Source: Pedomonas sp051304405 (GTDB lineage: Bacteria; Pseudomonadota; Alphaproteobacteria; Sphingomonadales; Sphingomonadaceae). Taken from it: 64,000 bases of DNA. Shown here piece by piece: positions 17,415 to 25,753 of the stretch; position 1 is the stretch's first letter, and the number at the start of each line of letters is the position of its first letter. Made by a program: the position numbers and the translations under genes. The notes under the pieces were generated by a model. The model was not told where the DNA came from. It searched no databases and saw only the letters and a list, made by a program, of their open reading frames with translations. The stretch is from NCBI RefSeq assembly GCF_051304405.1, contig NZ_JBPPGG010000001.1, forward strand, positions 124,001 to 188,000, written 5' to 3'.

Positions 17415-18101
17415 TCAGACCGTCCGGCCCCACCGCACCACCGGCCAGCCCCGGGCCTGGGCGATGGCGAGCAGCTTCCGGTTGGGGTTGGTCACCACCT
17501 GCTCGTCCGCATACTCGAACATCGGCAGGTCCGAGTGGTGGTCGGAGTAGAAGACGATGTGGCAGTCCTTGCGGTCCACCTTGAGCACCTCGCGGAGGTA
17601 GGCCTTCACCATGACGAGCTTGGCCTCGCCGTAGCAGTTCTCCCCCTCGATGCCGGGGCGGATCGCGTCGGTTGCGTCCCACATGGCGCGGGTGGCCACC
17701 ACATCATCCATGCCCAGCCGCCGGGCAATCGCGCCCACGTAGAAGTCATAGCTGGCGGTCGCCAGCACGAGGCGCTTGCCGGCCGCCCGGTCCGCCGCCA
17801 GCTGGGCCAGCGCCCCCGGATAGACCGCCTTGGCCATCAGCCGCCCCACGAAGTGCTCGATCGCCGGCTCCAGCTGCTGACGGGTCGGCTTGCCCACCAG
17901 CATGAACAGCATCAGGGTCTTGAGCCGCCCGCGGGAGATCAGCTTGGCGGCGTAGGCCGCAAGGCACAGCACCACCAGCGGCACGAACACCAGCCGCCAG
18001 GGCCGGTGGCGCAAGGCCCAGGACATCAGGAACGGCGTGTAGGTGCCGTAGTGGGTGATGGTGCGATCCATGTCATAGATCGCCAGCTCGATCTTGCTCA
18101 T
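17415..18101 (-). CDS. HAD-IB phosphatase (phosphoserine-phosphatase-like)
   Basis: A 228-residue HAD hydrolase. Motif I is DMDRT (nucleophile Asp10, acid Asp12), motif II the Thr-Ala-Ser in LATASYDF near 114-117, motif III GEAK (Lys161) and motif IV SDHHSDLP (Asp187, Asp191). A hydrophobic cap stretch near residues 38-54 is typical of the HAD-IB subgroup that acts on lipid-like or polyol phosphates. It is third in an overlapping trio with a nucleotidyltransferase and a CDP-alcohol phosphotransferase (four-base ATGA overlap), so it probably removes a phosphate from their product. Confidence 0.85.
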   Translation of the reverse strand: MSKIELAIYDMDRTITHYGTYTPFLMSWALRHRPWRLVFVPLVVLCLAAYAAKLISRGRLKTLMLFMLVGKPTRQQLEPAIEHFVGRLMAKAVYPGALAQLAADRAAGKRLVLATASYDFYVGAIARRLGMDDVVATRAMWDATDAIRPGIEGENCYGEAKLVMVKAYLREVLKVDRKDCHIVFYSDHHSDLPMFEYADEQVVTNPNRKLLAIAQARGWPVVRWGRTV

Positions 18102-18895
18102 TGGGTACGTTCTGCCAGAATCGTCTCGACGAGGTGGAAGTCCGCCACCTTGTCCACGTCAATACAGGCTTCGGGGATGTCCAGCACCACCGGCGCGACG
18201 TTCAGTCCCAGCCTGGCTCCGGCGGCGCGCAGCGCCCCCCGCAGCGTGATGGACCGCAGCAGCGCCCGCACGAACAGCCAGGGACCGAAGCGGGCAAACA
18301 GCTTCCACACCTTCTTGCGGTCCTGCTCCACCTCCCGCCACAGCGTGAGGGCCGGCTCAACCCTCGCCGAGCCGAAGTAGAACAGGTTCGCGCCCGAATA
18401 CCAGCCGCCCCGGAATTTCAGCCAGGTGCGCCGGTTTTCCGGGTATTTGGCAAGCAGCGTGCGGCTCTCGACGAACCCCACGGCGATGTCCGCCGCCTCG
18501 GCCTCGGCGCCATCGAGGAAGGCGTCGATCATGGCGGCGTCCAGCAGCGGGTGGTCGGCCGTGGTCAGCAGGAAGGGCGGACCCGCCTCCCCTTGCGCGC
18601 GAATGGCGTCGAGCACGCTGGCGCTGACGGACTCCGACGAGCGCCGCCAGAGAATGCGCGGCTCGCCCGCCATCCACGCCAGGTCCGGGCGGCTGAGGAA
18701 GCTGTCCGGCTCCTGCGTCAGGATGACGACGCGGCCGATGCGCGGGCTGGAGAGCAGCGCGCGCACCACATGCTGCACCATCGGCTCACCCCGGATGGGC
18801 AGCACCGCCTTGAAGTCGGCCTCGAAATGGGCAGCGAGCGGATCGACCCCCGGGCGCCGCCCTGCCGGTACCAGCGCGGTCACCTCTCCGGGCAT
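18098..18895 (-). CDS. Nucleotidyltransferase of the MobA/GT-A fold, probable CTP-dependent
   Basis: About 265 residues, starting at ATG 18895, which overlaps the stop of the upstream gene by one base. The N-terminus VTALVPAGRRPGVDPLA is a variant of the nucleotide-binding loop of sugar and polyol nucleotidyltransferases. FKAVLPIRGEPMVQHVV carries the usual Lys and the P-M-V turn, and LLTTADHPLLD is the metal-binding Asp motif. The C-terminal third (WYSGANLFYFGS onward) is a MobA-like extension seen in such cassettes. It would activate a phosphorylated alcohol as a CDP derivative for the neighbouring transferase. The substrate is unknown and the loop deviates from the common GGxGTR form. Confidence 0.78.
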   Translation of the reverse strand: MPGEVTALVPAGRRPGVDPLAAHFEADFKAVLPIRGEPMVQHVVRALLSSPRIGRVVILTQEPDSFLSRPDLAWMAGEPRILWRRSSESVSASVLDAIRAQGEAGPPFLLTTADHPLLDAAMIDAFLDGAEAEAADIAVGFVESRTLLAKYPENRRTWLKFRGGWYSGANLFYFGSARVEPALTLWREVEQDRKKVWKLFARFGPWLFVRALLRSITLRGALRAAGARLGLNVAPVVLDIPEACIDVDKVADFHLVETILAERTQ

Positions 18896-20007
18896 CAGGA
18901 CTCGCTCATCCACGAGACAATGGGCTTGGGCGCGAGGAAGGCCTGAACCAGCCGCACGGTGTGGAAGGCCAGCGAGAGGATGCTCCACAGCGCCACCAGA
19001 ATGATGCCCACGTCCGGACGGCCAAAGACCAACGCGATCAGGAGAATGAGAACGTTCGGGTTGCGCCGGGCGGTGATCAGCCGGAACTGGCTGTCGATCT
19101 TGCGCCACACATGGATGTGCATCTTGTAGCGCCACTCGAAGATCCCCTCGATGACGCGGCCCAGAATGTAGGTGGCAAAGATCACCCACAGCAGCAGCCC
19201 GTACAGCTCCGCCCCGACCGGCGTGCCATAGGCCGCCAGCCCCGCCAGCCAGCCCCAGTACCAGAACGGCGGGTGGATGAGGTCGATGCCGTGGTCGAAG
19301 ATGTTGCCGATGGCGGACGAGGTGATGGTGCAGCGGGCAAGCTTTCCGTCCACCGTGTCCAGCACCATCATGATCCAGCCCATCAACATGCCGAGCCACA
19401 GGTGCCCCTCAAAGAAGGCGATGGTCGCGCCCACGCACAGCACCGCGCCGACAGCCGTCACCATGTTGGGCGTGAGGCCCAGCTTGGCCGCCCAGCGGGT
19501 CAGCACCAGCGCCAGCTCCGGCCAGGCGTATTTGGTGAGCAGGTCCGTCACGCCCTTGTAGGCGCCGAAGTAGCTCTTGCGCTCGATGCTCCGCACCGTC
19601 TCCGGCAGCAGCGGCTCGACGAACGGACGCTCGCGCTTGCGCAGCTCGTGGTTGTAGACCGTCGCGTCGCCGTCGGCGGCGAGGATCTCGACGTCCACGG
19701 GAACCGACCAGGGCTCGCCCGCCGCCATCGCCCGCCGGATCACGTCGGCGAAATCGCCGGTCACGTGGGCGAGAATGGGCCGCCCCTCCCAGGTCAGAAC
19801 CGTCGGTTTCTTGAGGATGGCGCCCATCCATGCCGGATCGAAGGCAAAGCGCGCGTCGGCGAGGAACACCCGGTCCCCTGAGCCTATGGGCTCTCCGGTA
19901 TGCAGCGGCACGCCCCGCGCCTTGAAGATACGCCGGATTCGCTCATGGGACGTCAGCCCCCAGATGGGGGTCGGACAATCACCGACAATAATTCCATAGT
20001 CTGCCAT
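18895..20007 (-). CDS. CDP-alcohol phosphatidyltransferase with an extra N-terminal domain
   Basis: A 370-residue protein. The catalytic signature D-x2-D-G-x2-A-R-x8-G-x3-D-x3-D is perfect: Asp217, Asp220, Gly221, Ala224, Arg225, Gly234, Asp238 and Asp242. About six membrane helices follow from residue 165. In addition there is a soluble N-terminal domain of about 150 residues (MADYGIIVGDCPTPIWGLTS...), which has no nucleotide-binding loop that I can recognise but reads like a worn nucleotidyltransferase fold. Ordinary PgsA/PssA enzymes lack it; fused inositol-phosphate enzymes have a comparable layout. It is first in the trio with the nucleotidyltransferase and HAD phosphatase and transfers a phospho-alcohol group, substrate unknown. 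Confidence 0.85.
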   Translation of the reverse strand: MADYGIIVGDCPTPIWGLTSHERIRRIFKARGVPLHTGEPIGSGDRVFLADARFAFDPAWMGAILKKPTVLTWEGRPILAHVTGDFADVIRRAMAAGEPWSVPVDVEILAADGDATVYNHELRKRERPFVEPLLPETVRSIERKSYFGAYKGVTDLLTKYAWPELALVLTRWAAKLGLTPNMVTAVGAVLCVGATIAFFEGHLWLGMLMGWIMMVLDTVDGKLARCTITSSAIGNIFDHGIDLIHPPFWYWGWLAGLAAYGTPVGAELYGLLLWVIFATYILGRVIEGIFEWRYKMHIHVWRKIDSQFRLITARRNPNVLILLIALVFGRPDVGIILVALWSILSLAFHTVRLVQAFLAPKPIVSWMSES

Positions 20008-20120
20008 AGTGGCTCTTTCTCAGCGCCATGTGGCCGAAATATGGTAGTCATCACAAGAACGCTGGCTTGTCCTTCCGCTTCGGTCCATTAGATTCTTCGA
20101 GTTTGTACCAGGAGGGGTAA

Positions 20121-21257
20121 GTGACTGAACTGCATGGCGCCGACATCGCCGTCGAGGAGAACGACGACGTCAGCCGCATCCAGATTTCCGGCCCCCTCAC
20201 GGTGGCGGAGGCTGGCGAGGCCTATGCCCGGCTGGAGGGCGTCCGTGCAGGCAAGAGCCGCCGCCTGATCCTTGATCTGGCTGGCGTTTCGGCCATGGAC
20301 ACCACCGGCGCCTGGCTGCTTCACCGCTTCATGCGGGAGTGGCGGAAGGCCGGCAGCGATGTGGCGCTCGATCAGGCCTCGTCCGAATTCACGGCCCTCA
20401 TCCAGCAGGCCGAAAGCCATGACTCGGGCTGCCCGGACCATCCCCGGCAGCCGTCCCTGATCATTCGCGAGCTGGCCGCCCTCGGCGCGGCCACCGTCCG
20501 CGTGGCGGATCGATTCGGCTTGCTGCTTGCCTTTTTCGGGCTGGTGCTGGCGCGCTTCGGCCGCCAGATCGTCCACCCCCGCCGGATCCGCTGGGTGGCG
20601 CTCAGCAACCAGATGGAGCGCATCGGCCTCAACGCCCTGCCGATCATCGGGCTGATGTCCTTCCTCATCGGGCTGGTGCTGGTGCAGCAGGGCGCGTTCC
20701 AGCTGCGCAAGTTCGGCGCGGAGGTGTTCGTCGTCGATCTGGTCAGCATCTCCACCCTGCGGGAGCTGGGCGTGCTGCTCACCGCCATCATGGTGGCGGG
20801 CCGGTCGGGCTCGGCCTTCACCGCCCAGATCGGCACCATGCGCCTCACCGAGGAGGTGGACGCCATGCGCACCATCGGCGTCGATCCCGTCGACACGCTG
20901 GTGCTGCCGCGCATGATCGCCCTCATTCTGCTGATGCCGCTGCTGGTGTTCTACGCCAGCATGATCGCGCTCATCGGGGCGGTGCTGTTCGCGTGGGCGT
21001 CGCTGGACATTCCCGTCGACACCTTCCTCGCGCGGATGCGCTCCACCGTCACGATGAACGATTTCCTTGTCGGCATGATCAAGGCGCCGGTGTTCGGCAT
21101 GATCATCGCCGTTGCCGGCTGCTTCGAGGGCATGCAGGTCTCGGGCGATGCCGCGTCCGTCGGCGAGCGCACCACCATATCGGTCGTTGAATCCATCTTC
21201 ATGGTGATTGTGCTGGATGCCTTTTTCGCCGTGTTCTTCAGCGCAATCGGAATGTGA
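20121..21257 (+). CDS. mlaE: MlaE-type permease fused to a STAS domain
   Basis: A 378-residue inner-membrane permease. GTG 20121 has GGAGGGG a few bases before it. Residues 1 to about 100 form a STAS domain (LTVAEAGEAYARLEG, LILDLAGVSAMDTTGAWLLH). The rest is the MlaE permease with the family motif region GLVLVQQGAFQLRKFGAEVF, then ELGVLLTAIMVAGRSGSAFTAQIGTM. In E. coli the STAS protein MlaB is separate; the fused form is common in alphaproteobacteria. With the next three genes it makes a complete retrograde or anterograde phospholipid transporter between the membranes. It is the first gene of a tight operon. Confidence 0.92.
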   Translation: MTELHGADIAVEENDDVSRIQISGPLTVAEAGEAYARLEGVRAGKSRRLILDLAGVSAMDTTGAWLLHRFMREWRKAGSDVALDQASSEFTALIQQAESHDSGCPDHPRQPSLIIRELAALGAATVRVADRFGLLLAFFGLVLARFGRQIVHPRRIRWVALSNQMERIGLNALPIIGLMSFLIGLVLVQQGAFQLRKFGAEVFVVDLVSISTLRELGVLLTAIMVAGRSGSAFTAQIGTMRLTEEVDAMRTIGVDPVDTLVLPRMIALILLMPLLVFYASMIALIGAVLFAWASLDIPVDTFLARMRSTVTMNDFLVGMIKAPVFGMIIAVAGCFEGMQVSGDAASVGERTTISVVESIFMVIVLDAFFAVFFSAIGM

Positions 21258-22060
21258 GCATGACCGGGTCCCCGACGAGCGACGACGACATCATCATCCG
21301 CGTGCGCGGCCTCAGGAATCAGTTCGGCAGCCAGGTGGTGCACGACAATCTCGACCTCGACATCCGCCGGGGGGAGATCATCGGCATCGTGGGCGGCTCG
21401 GGCACGGGCAAGTCGGTGCTGCTGCGGTCCATCATCGGCCTGCAAACACCGGCGGACGGCACCATCGAGGTGCTGGGCTATGACGCCCGCAACCTGAGCG
21501 AGGCGGACGCCAAGGAACTGCGCCGCTCCTGGGGCGTGCTGTTCCAGAACGGCGCGCTGTTCACCTCGCTGACGGTCGCCGAGAACGTTCAGGTGCCCCT
21601 GCGCGAGTATTACGCCATGGACGAGAGGCTGCTGGACGAACTGGCCGCGTTCAAGATCGCGCTGGTGGGCCTGCCGCGCGAGGCGGGCGAGAAGTATCCG
21701 TCCGACCTGTCGGGCGGCATGAAGAAGCGCGCGGGTCTTGCCCGGGCGCTGGCGCTCGACCCGAAGATCCTGTTCCTGGACGAGCCCACCGCCGGGCTCG
21801 ACCCCATCGGCGCGGCGGCCATCGACGATCTGGTGCGCCGCCTGCGCGACACGCTGGGGCTGACCGTTTTCCTCATCACCCACGATCTGGACACGCTTCA
21901 TTCCATCTGCGACCGCATCGCGGTTCTGGCCGAGAAGCGGGTCATCGCCGTGGCCCCCATGGAAGAATTGCTGGAATTTCAGCACCCTTGGGTTCAAGAG
22001 TATTTCAAGGGGCCGCGCGGCCGGGCTGCCATGCAGACGCAGCTTGACGCCGGGGCCTGA
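21254..22060 (+). CDS. mlaF: MlaF-type ABC transporter ATPase
   Basis: A 268-residue ATPase, starting at GTG 21254 inside the mlaE stop (GTGA overlap). Walker A is GGSGTGKS, the signature is LSGGMKKR, Walker B is ILFLDEPTAGLD and the switch His lies in LITHDL. The K-K/K-R after the signature Gly-Met is typical of MCE-transport ATPases. It drives lipid transport by the neighbouring permease and MlaD protein. A C-terminal segment (QEYFKGPRGRAAMQ) resembles the MlaF tail that contacts the partner subunit. Confidence 0.92.
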   Translation: MSMTGSPTSDDDIIIRVRGLRNQFGSQVVHDNLDLDIRRGEIIGIVGGSGTGKSVLLRSIIGLQTPADGTIEVLGYDARNLSEADAKELRRSWGVLFQNGALFTSLTVAENVQVPLREYYAMDERLLDELAAFKIALVGLPREAGEKYPSDLSGGMKKRAGLARALALDPKILFLDEPTAGLDPIGAAAIDDLVRRLRDTLGLTVFLITHDLDTLHSICDRIAVLAEKRVIAVAPMEELLEFQHPWVQEYFKGPRGRAAMQTQLDAGA

Positions 22061-22080
22061 AGCGTACGGGGGATTACCGC

Positions 22081-23034
22081 TTGGAAACCAAAGCCAACCA
22101 CGTCCTGATCGGCGCCTTTGTGCTGGCGCTCATCGGCGTCCTGTTCGTCTTCGTGCTGTGGCTGGCGCGGGTCGATCGCGCCGACGCGAAGGAATACGAC
22201 ATCTTTTTCCAGGATTCCGTCACCGGCCTGGACGTGGGCAGTGACGTGCGCTTCAACGGCGTGCCCATCGGCCAGGTGAAGCGCATCGCCCTGTTCCCGA
22301 ACGATCCCCGCCGGGTGCGGGTGCGCGTCTCCATCACGGAGGAAGCGCCCATTCTCGAAGGCACCACCGCCACGCTGGAGCCGCTCGGCGTCACCGGCCT
22401 CGTCATCGTGCAGCTCTCGGGCACCATGGCGGGCGCGCCGCCGCTGAAGGAGGAAGGGCCCTACGGCGTGCCGGTCATCCCCAGCCGGCCGTCGCCGCTG
22501 TCGGCGCTGTTCAATGATGCGCCCCAGCTGCTCCAGCAGGCAACGCTGGCCGTCACCCGCCTCGCCGACCTTCTGGGGCCGGAGAACAGCCAGTCCATCA
22601 CCCAGAGCATCAAGAACGTGGAGCGCCTCACCCAGACCGTGGCGGACCGCAGCCCCGAGATCGACCGCACGCTGGTCGAGCTGTCCGCCACCATGGCCGA
22701 GGTGCGGACCGCCGCCGAGAACCTCTCCCGCATCAGCCAGAGCGCCCACGCCCTGGTGGACAAGGATGTCCGCCCGCTGGTCTCCGACCTGCGCGGCGTT
22801 GCCCAGCGGGCCGACAAGCTGGTGGCGGAGCTGCACGCCATGGCGGCGGAGAATCGCCCCGCCGTCGGCCAGTTCAGCCGCGTCACCCTGCCGGAGGCAA
22901 CCCGCCTCATCATCGAAATGCGGGAGCTGATGCGCTCCATCCAGCAGGTCACGGAGCGTCTGGAGGACGGTCCGGCCTCCTCGCTGCTCAGCGGAAACAA
23001 GGTACCCGAGTATGATCCGTCGCAATCCCGGTAA
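22081..23034 (+). CDS. mlaD: MlaD/MCE substrate-binding protein
   Basis: A 317-residue protein starting at TTG 22081 after a GGGGG ribosome site. One N-terminal membrane helix (about residues 8-29, LIGAFVLALIGVLFVFVLWL) anchors it in the inner membrane. The MCE domain follows (DVRFNGVPIGQVKRI, GTTATLEPLGVTGLVIVQL). The remaining 180 residues are helical and heptad-like (TLVELSATMAEVRTAAENLS), longer than E. coli MlaD (183 residues) and more like alphaproteobacterial members that could form an extended periplasmic tunnel. It overlaps the next gene by 23 bases. Confidence 0.9.
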   Translation: METKANHVLIGAFVLALIGVLFVFVLWLARVDRADAKEYDIFFQDSVTGLDVGSDVRFNGVPIGQVKRIALFPNDPRRVRVRVSITEEAPILEGTTATLEPLGVTGLVIVQLSGTMAGAPPLKEEGPYGVPVIPSRPSPLSALFNDAPQLLQQATLAVTRLADLLGPENSQSITQSIKNVERLTQTVADRSPEIDRTLVELSATMAEVRTAAENLSRISQSAHALVDKDVRPLVSDLRGVAQRADKLVAELHAMAAENRPAVGQFSRVTLPEATRLIIEMRELMRSIQQVTERLEDGPASSLLSGNKVPEYDPSQSR

Positions 23035-23740
23035 GTCCGCCACCTGGGCCGCGCTCGGCCTGCCCCTGGCCCTCGGCCTCGCCGCCTGCGGCCCGCTCGT
23101 CGAGTTCGGCAACAGCGGTCCGCCGCCGAGCCTCTATGCCCTGCGCTCGGCGACGACGGAGGACGAGACCCCGCGCGCCCTGCCCTCGCCCCTGATGGTG
23201 GCGACGCCCGACCCCATTGCCGAGCTGCGCCCGCCGCGCATCGCCGTGTTCACCTCGCTTACGGGGGTCAGCTACCTGCCCAACTCCCGCTGGATCGACC
23301 CGCCGTCCCGCCTCATGGCCCGGCTGCTGGAAGAGCGGCTGCGCCGCGCCTCCTCCGGGATGGTGCTGAGTCCGCGCCAGTTCGATGTGGGCTATGATTT
23401 CCGGCTCAACACCCGGCTCGTCGGCTTCCATGTGGACGCAACGGGCGGGGAGCACACCGCCCGCGTCGCACTGGAGGCAGTGCTGCTGCGCACGCCGACC
23501 AAGGACATGCCCGCGCCGCAGGTCATCGCCTCGGCCCGCTTCGCCACCGAGCGCCCGCTGCGCTCGGTTCAGCCCGATCATGTCACCGAAACGCTGAACG
23601 CCGCCGCCAATGAAGTGGCCGCCCAGCTGATCGACTGGATCGCCGGGCTGAACGTGAACGCGCCCGCCCAGACGCCAGCCTCCCTGCCGCCCGCGACGGC
23701 CCCCGCGCCCGACACGGGTGACCGCCCGGACGTGGAATAA
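23012..23740 (+). CDS. ABC-type transport auxiliary lipoprotein
   Basis: A 242-residue lipoprotein. The signal peptide ends in a lipobox LAAC with Cys26 as the lipid-bearing residue. The body begins PPSLYALRSATTED, the usual start of the auxiliary lipoprotein family found with MCE transporters (PqiC-like). The middle contains RIAVFTSLTGVSYLPNSRWID, matching the family motif. The last 25 residues are Ala/Pro rich. As fourth gene of the Mla operon it probably forms the outer-membrane end of the lipid path. Confidence 0.85.
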   Translation: MIRRNPGKSATWAALGLPLALGLAACGPLVEFGNSGPPPSLYALRSATTEDETPRALPSPLMVATPDPIAELRPPRIAVFTSLTGVSYLPNSRWIDPPSRLMARLLEERLRRASSGMVLSPRQFDVGYDFRLNTRLVGFHVDATGGEHTARVALEAVLLRTPTKDMPAPQVIASARFATERPLRSVQPDHVTETLNAAANEVAAQLIDWIAGLNVNAPAQTPASLPPATAPAPDTGDRPDVE

Positions 23741-23801
23741 CAATCGGCTCCCGGATGTCTGCCCGCCTGTGCGCGCGGGGGCCCCTGGCCCTTCGCGCGC
23801 C

Positions 23802-24422
23802 CTACTTGCCCAGCTTGTCCAGCCGGCGCTGAAGTTCGGCCATCTGCTCCTTGAGCAACGCCAGTTCGTCCCGGGTCGCCCCCTCGTCGGCCGCCGGTTC
23901 GGCCGCGGGCCGCGCCGCCGCGCTTGCGGCCGTGGCCGCCTGGGGCTTGCGCGCCGGCTCGGAGGGCGCCTTGGCGCCGAACATGCCCGCCGCTGCCTCG
24001 AACATGGCCATGTTCTGCTTGGCGATCTGCTCGAACGGGCCGAACGCCCCCGTGCTGAACGCCCCTTCCAGCGCCTTGCGGAACTGTTCGTGATTGCGCC
24101 GGAACGCCTCCATGCTGGCTTCCAGATACTGGGGCATCAGCGCCTGCATGCTGTCGCCGTACATGGAAATCAGCTGCCGCAGGAAGGAGATGGGCAGCAT
24201 GTTCTTACCCTGCGCCTCCTCCTCCACGATGATCTGGGTCAGCACCGTGCGGGTGATGTCGTCGCCCGTCTTGGCGTCCACCACTTTGAACTCGCGGTTC
24301 TCGCGGACCATCTGGGCCAGATGTTCCAGCGTGATGTAGCTCGACGTATCGGTATTATAGAGACGCCGGTTGGCGTACTTCTTGATGATGATAGGCGGCG
24401 TTGTCGGCCCGGTGTCGACCAT
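23802..24422 (-). CDS. phaR: PhaR, polyhydroxyalkanoate synthesis regulator
   Basis: A 206-residue protein with the very conserved DNA-binding N-terminus IIIKKYANRRLYNTDTSSYI, then LEHLAQMVRENREFKVVDAKTGDDITRTVLTQ (PHB_acc_N) and the following accumulation-regulator repeat (MLPISFLRQLISMYGDSMQ). The C-terminus is an Ala/Pro linker ending in a heptad-like segment (LALLKEQMAELQRRLDKLGK), possibly a coiled coil. Known PhaR represses phasin and its own gene, and lets go when it binds to polymer granules. A divergent PhaC-like gene starts 89 bases away. Confidence 0.92.
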   Translation of the reverse strand: MVDTGPTTPPIIIKKYANRRLYNTDTSSYITLEHLAQMVRENREFKVVDAKTGDDITRTVLTQIIVEEEAQGKNMLPISFLRQLISMYGDSMQALMPQYLEASMEAFRRNHEQFRKALEGAFSTGAFGPFEQIAKQNMAMFEAAAGMFGAKAPSEPARKPQAATAASAAARPAAEPAADEGATRDELALLKEQMAELQRRLDKLGK

Positions 24423-24510
24423 GAACGTCTCTCTTCACGTGGAGGCTGGCAGTCCCGGCTTCATAGCATGGACTTTTGTGCAGTGCCAAACTGAACGGGC
24501 AGTATCGACG

Positions 24511-25569
24511 ATGCGTTTTGAAAGAGGACCCCATCCTCTCGTGTTTTACCTCTCCCAGCTGGTCTCCCGCACTGCGGCACAGCCGGACCAGATCGCCCGG
24601 CTGGAGCGTTTCCTCGGGGCGCTGCGGCACTATCAGCGCCACCCTTACCGGCGCGACCTCCCGCCCCCGCCCGCCGTTGCGGAGTCGGGCGCGGCCAGGC
24701 TGCTGTCCTACGGCGGCTCGGGACCGGCGGTCGTGTTCGTGCCCTCGCTCATCAACCCGTCGTGGATTCTCGATCTGTCGGCCCGCCGGTCGCTGCTGCG
24801 CTGGCTGGGCGGCCAGGGCGTGCGCCCGTACCAGGTGGACTGGGGTGAGCCCGAAACCGAGGAACGCGGCTTCAGCCTTGATGATTACATCACCCGTCGC
24901 CTCCTGCCCCTCATCGAGGCGCTGGGCGAGCCGGTCACGCTGGTGGGCTACTGCCTTGGCGGCACGCTGGGCGTGGCGGCCGCGTGCCTTTCTCCCCGCG
25001 TCGCGCGGCTGGCGGTGCTGGCCGCGCCGTGGGACTTCAACGCCTACGGCGACGACCAGCGGCAGAGCCTTGCCGCCTTCGCCGACCAGTGGGACCCGCT
25101 GGCGCAGAACCTGGGCGTCTTTCCCGCCGAGGCGCTGCAGATCGCCTTCTGGGCGCTGGACCCGGACCTGCTCGAGCACAAGTTCGCCCGCTTCGCCGGG
25201 TTCGACCCCGCCTCGGAGGAAGCGGAGGATTTCATCGCGCTGGAGGACTGGGCCAATTCCGGCCCGCCCCTCAGCCTGCCCGCCGCCCGCCAGTGCTTCG
25301 ACGCCTTCTTCGGTCGCAATGAGCCGGGCGCTGGCGCATGGACCATCAACGGCGCGGCTGTCGATCCGGCGCGTCTGAGGGTCCCCGCCCTCGTGGTGAG
25401 CGCCGGGACGGACCGGATCGTGCCGCAGGAGAGTTCGTCCGCCCTTGCGGGGGCCATTCCGGGCGCTGCCGCGTTATGCGTCAACGCCGGACATGTGGGC
25501 ATGGTGGCCAGCCGCCGCGCCCCGTCCCTCCTGTGGGAGCCGCTGGCCCGCTGGCTGGCCGGGGCCTGA
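24511..25569 (+). CDS. PhaC-like alpha/beta hydrolase, candidate PHA synthase
   Basis: A 352-residue protein from ATG 24511. It carries the polymerase-type lipase box GYCLGG with Cys148 as nucleophile instead of the Ser found in most hydrolases. Asp301 lies in GTDRIVP and His328 in NAGHVGMV, giving a Cys-Asp-His triad. VPSLINPSWILDLSARRSLL corresponds to the PhaC VPPxINxxYILDL segment. Length and triad spacing match class III PHA synthases (about 355 residues), but no PhaE partner is seen. The long N-terminal domain of class I enzymes is missing. Divergent placement from phaR supports a polymer role. It could instead be a depolymerase-like or acyltransferase relative. Confidence 0.72.
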   Translation: MRFERGPHPLVFYLSQLVSRTAAQPDQIARLERFLGALRHYQRHPYRRDLPPPPAVAESGAARLLSYGGSGPAVVFVPSLINPSWILDLSARRSLLRWLGGQGVRPYQVDWGEPETEERGFSLDDYITRRLLPLIEALGEPVTLVGYCLGGTLGVAAACLSPRVARLAVLAAPWDFNAYGDDQRQSLAAFADQWDPLAQNLGVFPAEALQIAFWALDPDLLEHKFARFAGFDPASEEAEDFIALEDWANSGPPLSLPAARQCFDAFFGRNEPGAGAWTINGAAVDPARLRVPALVVSAGTDRIVPQESSSALAGAIPGAAALCVNAGHVGMVASRRAPSLLWEPLARWLAGA

Positions 25570-25753
25570 TGGTTGACGGCTCAAGGCGGGCGACGGACCG
25601 CGACTCTCGAATCGTTCAATCTTTGCAACCATTCGGGACGTTTCTAGGTTGCGCCGCCCCGCCGACCTGAACCATTCTGGGAGGAACGGTCTCTGCACCG
25701 CCGTGCGGAGGCTGACGTGTGCAAGTGTTTGGAACGGAACCAGAGGAGACGGC

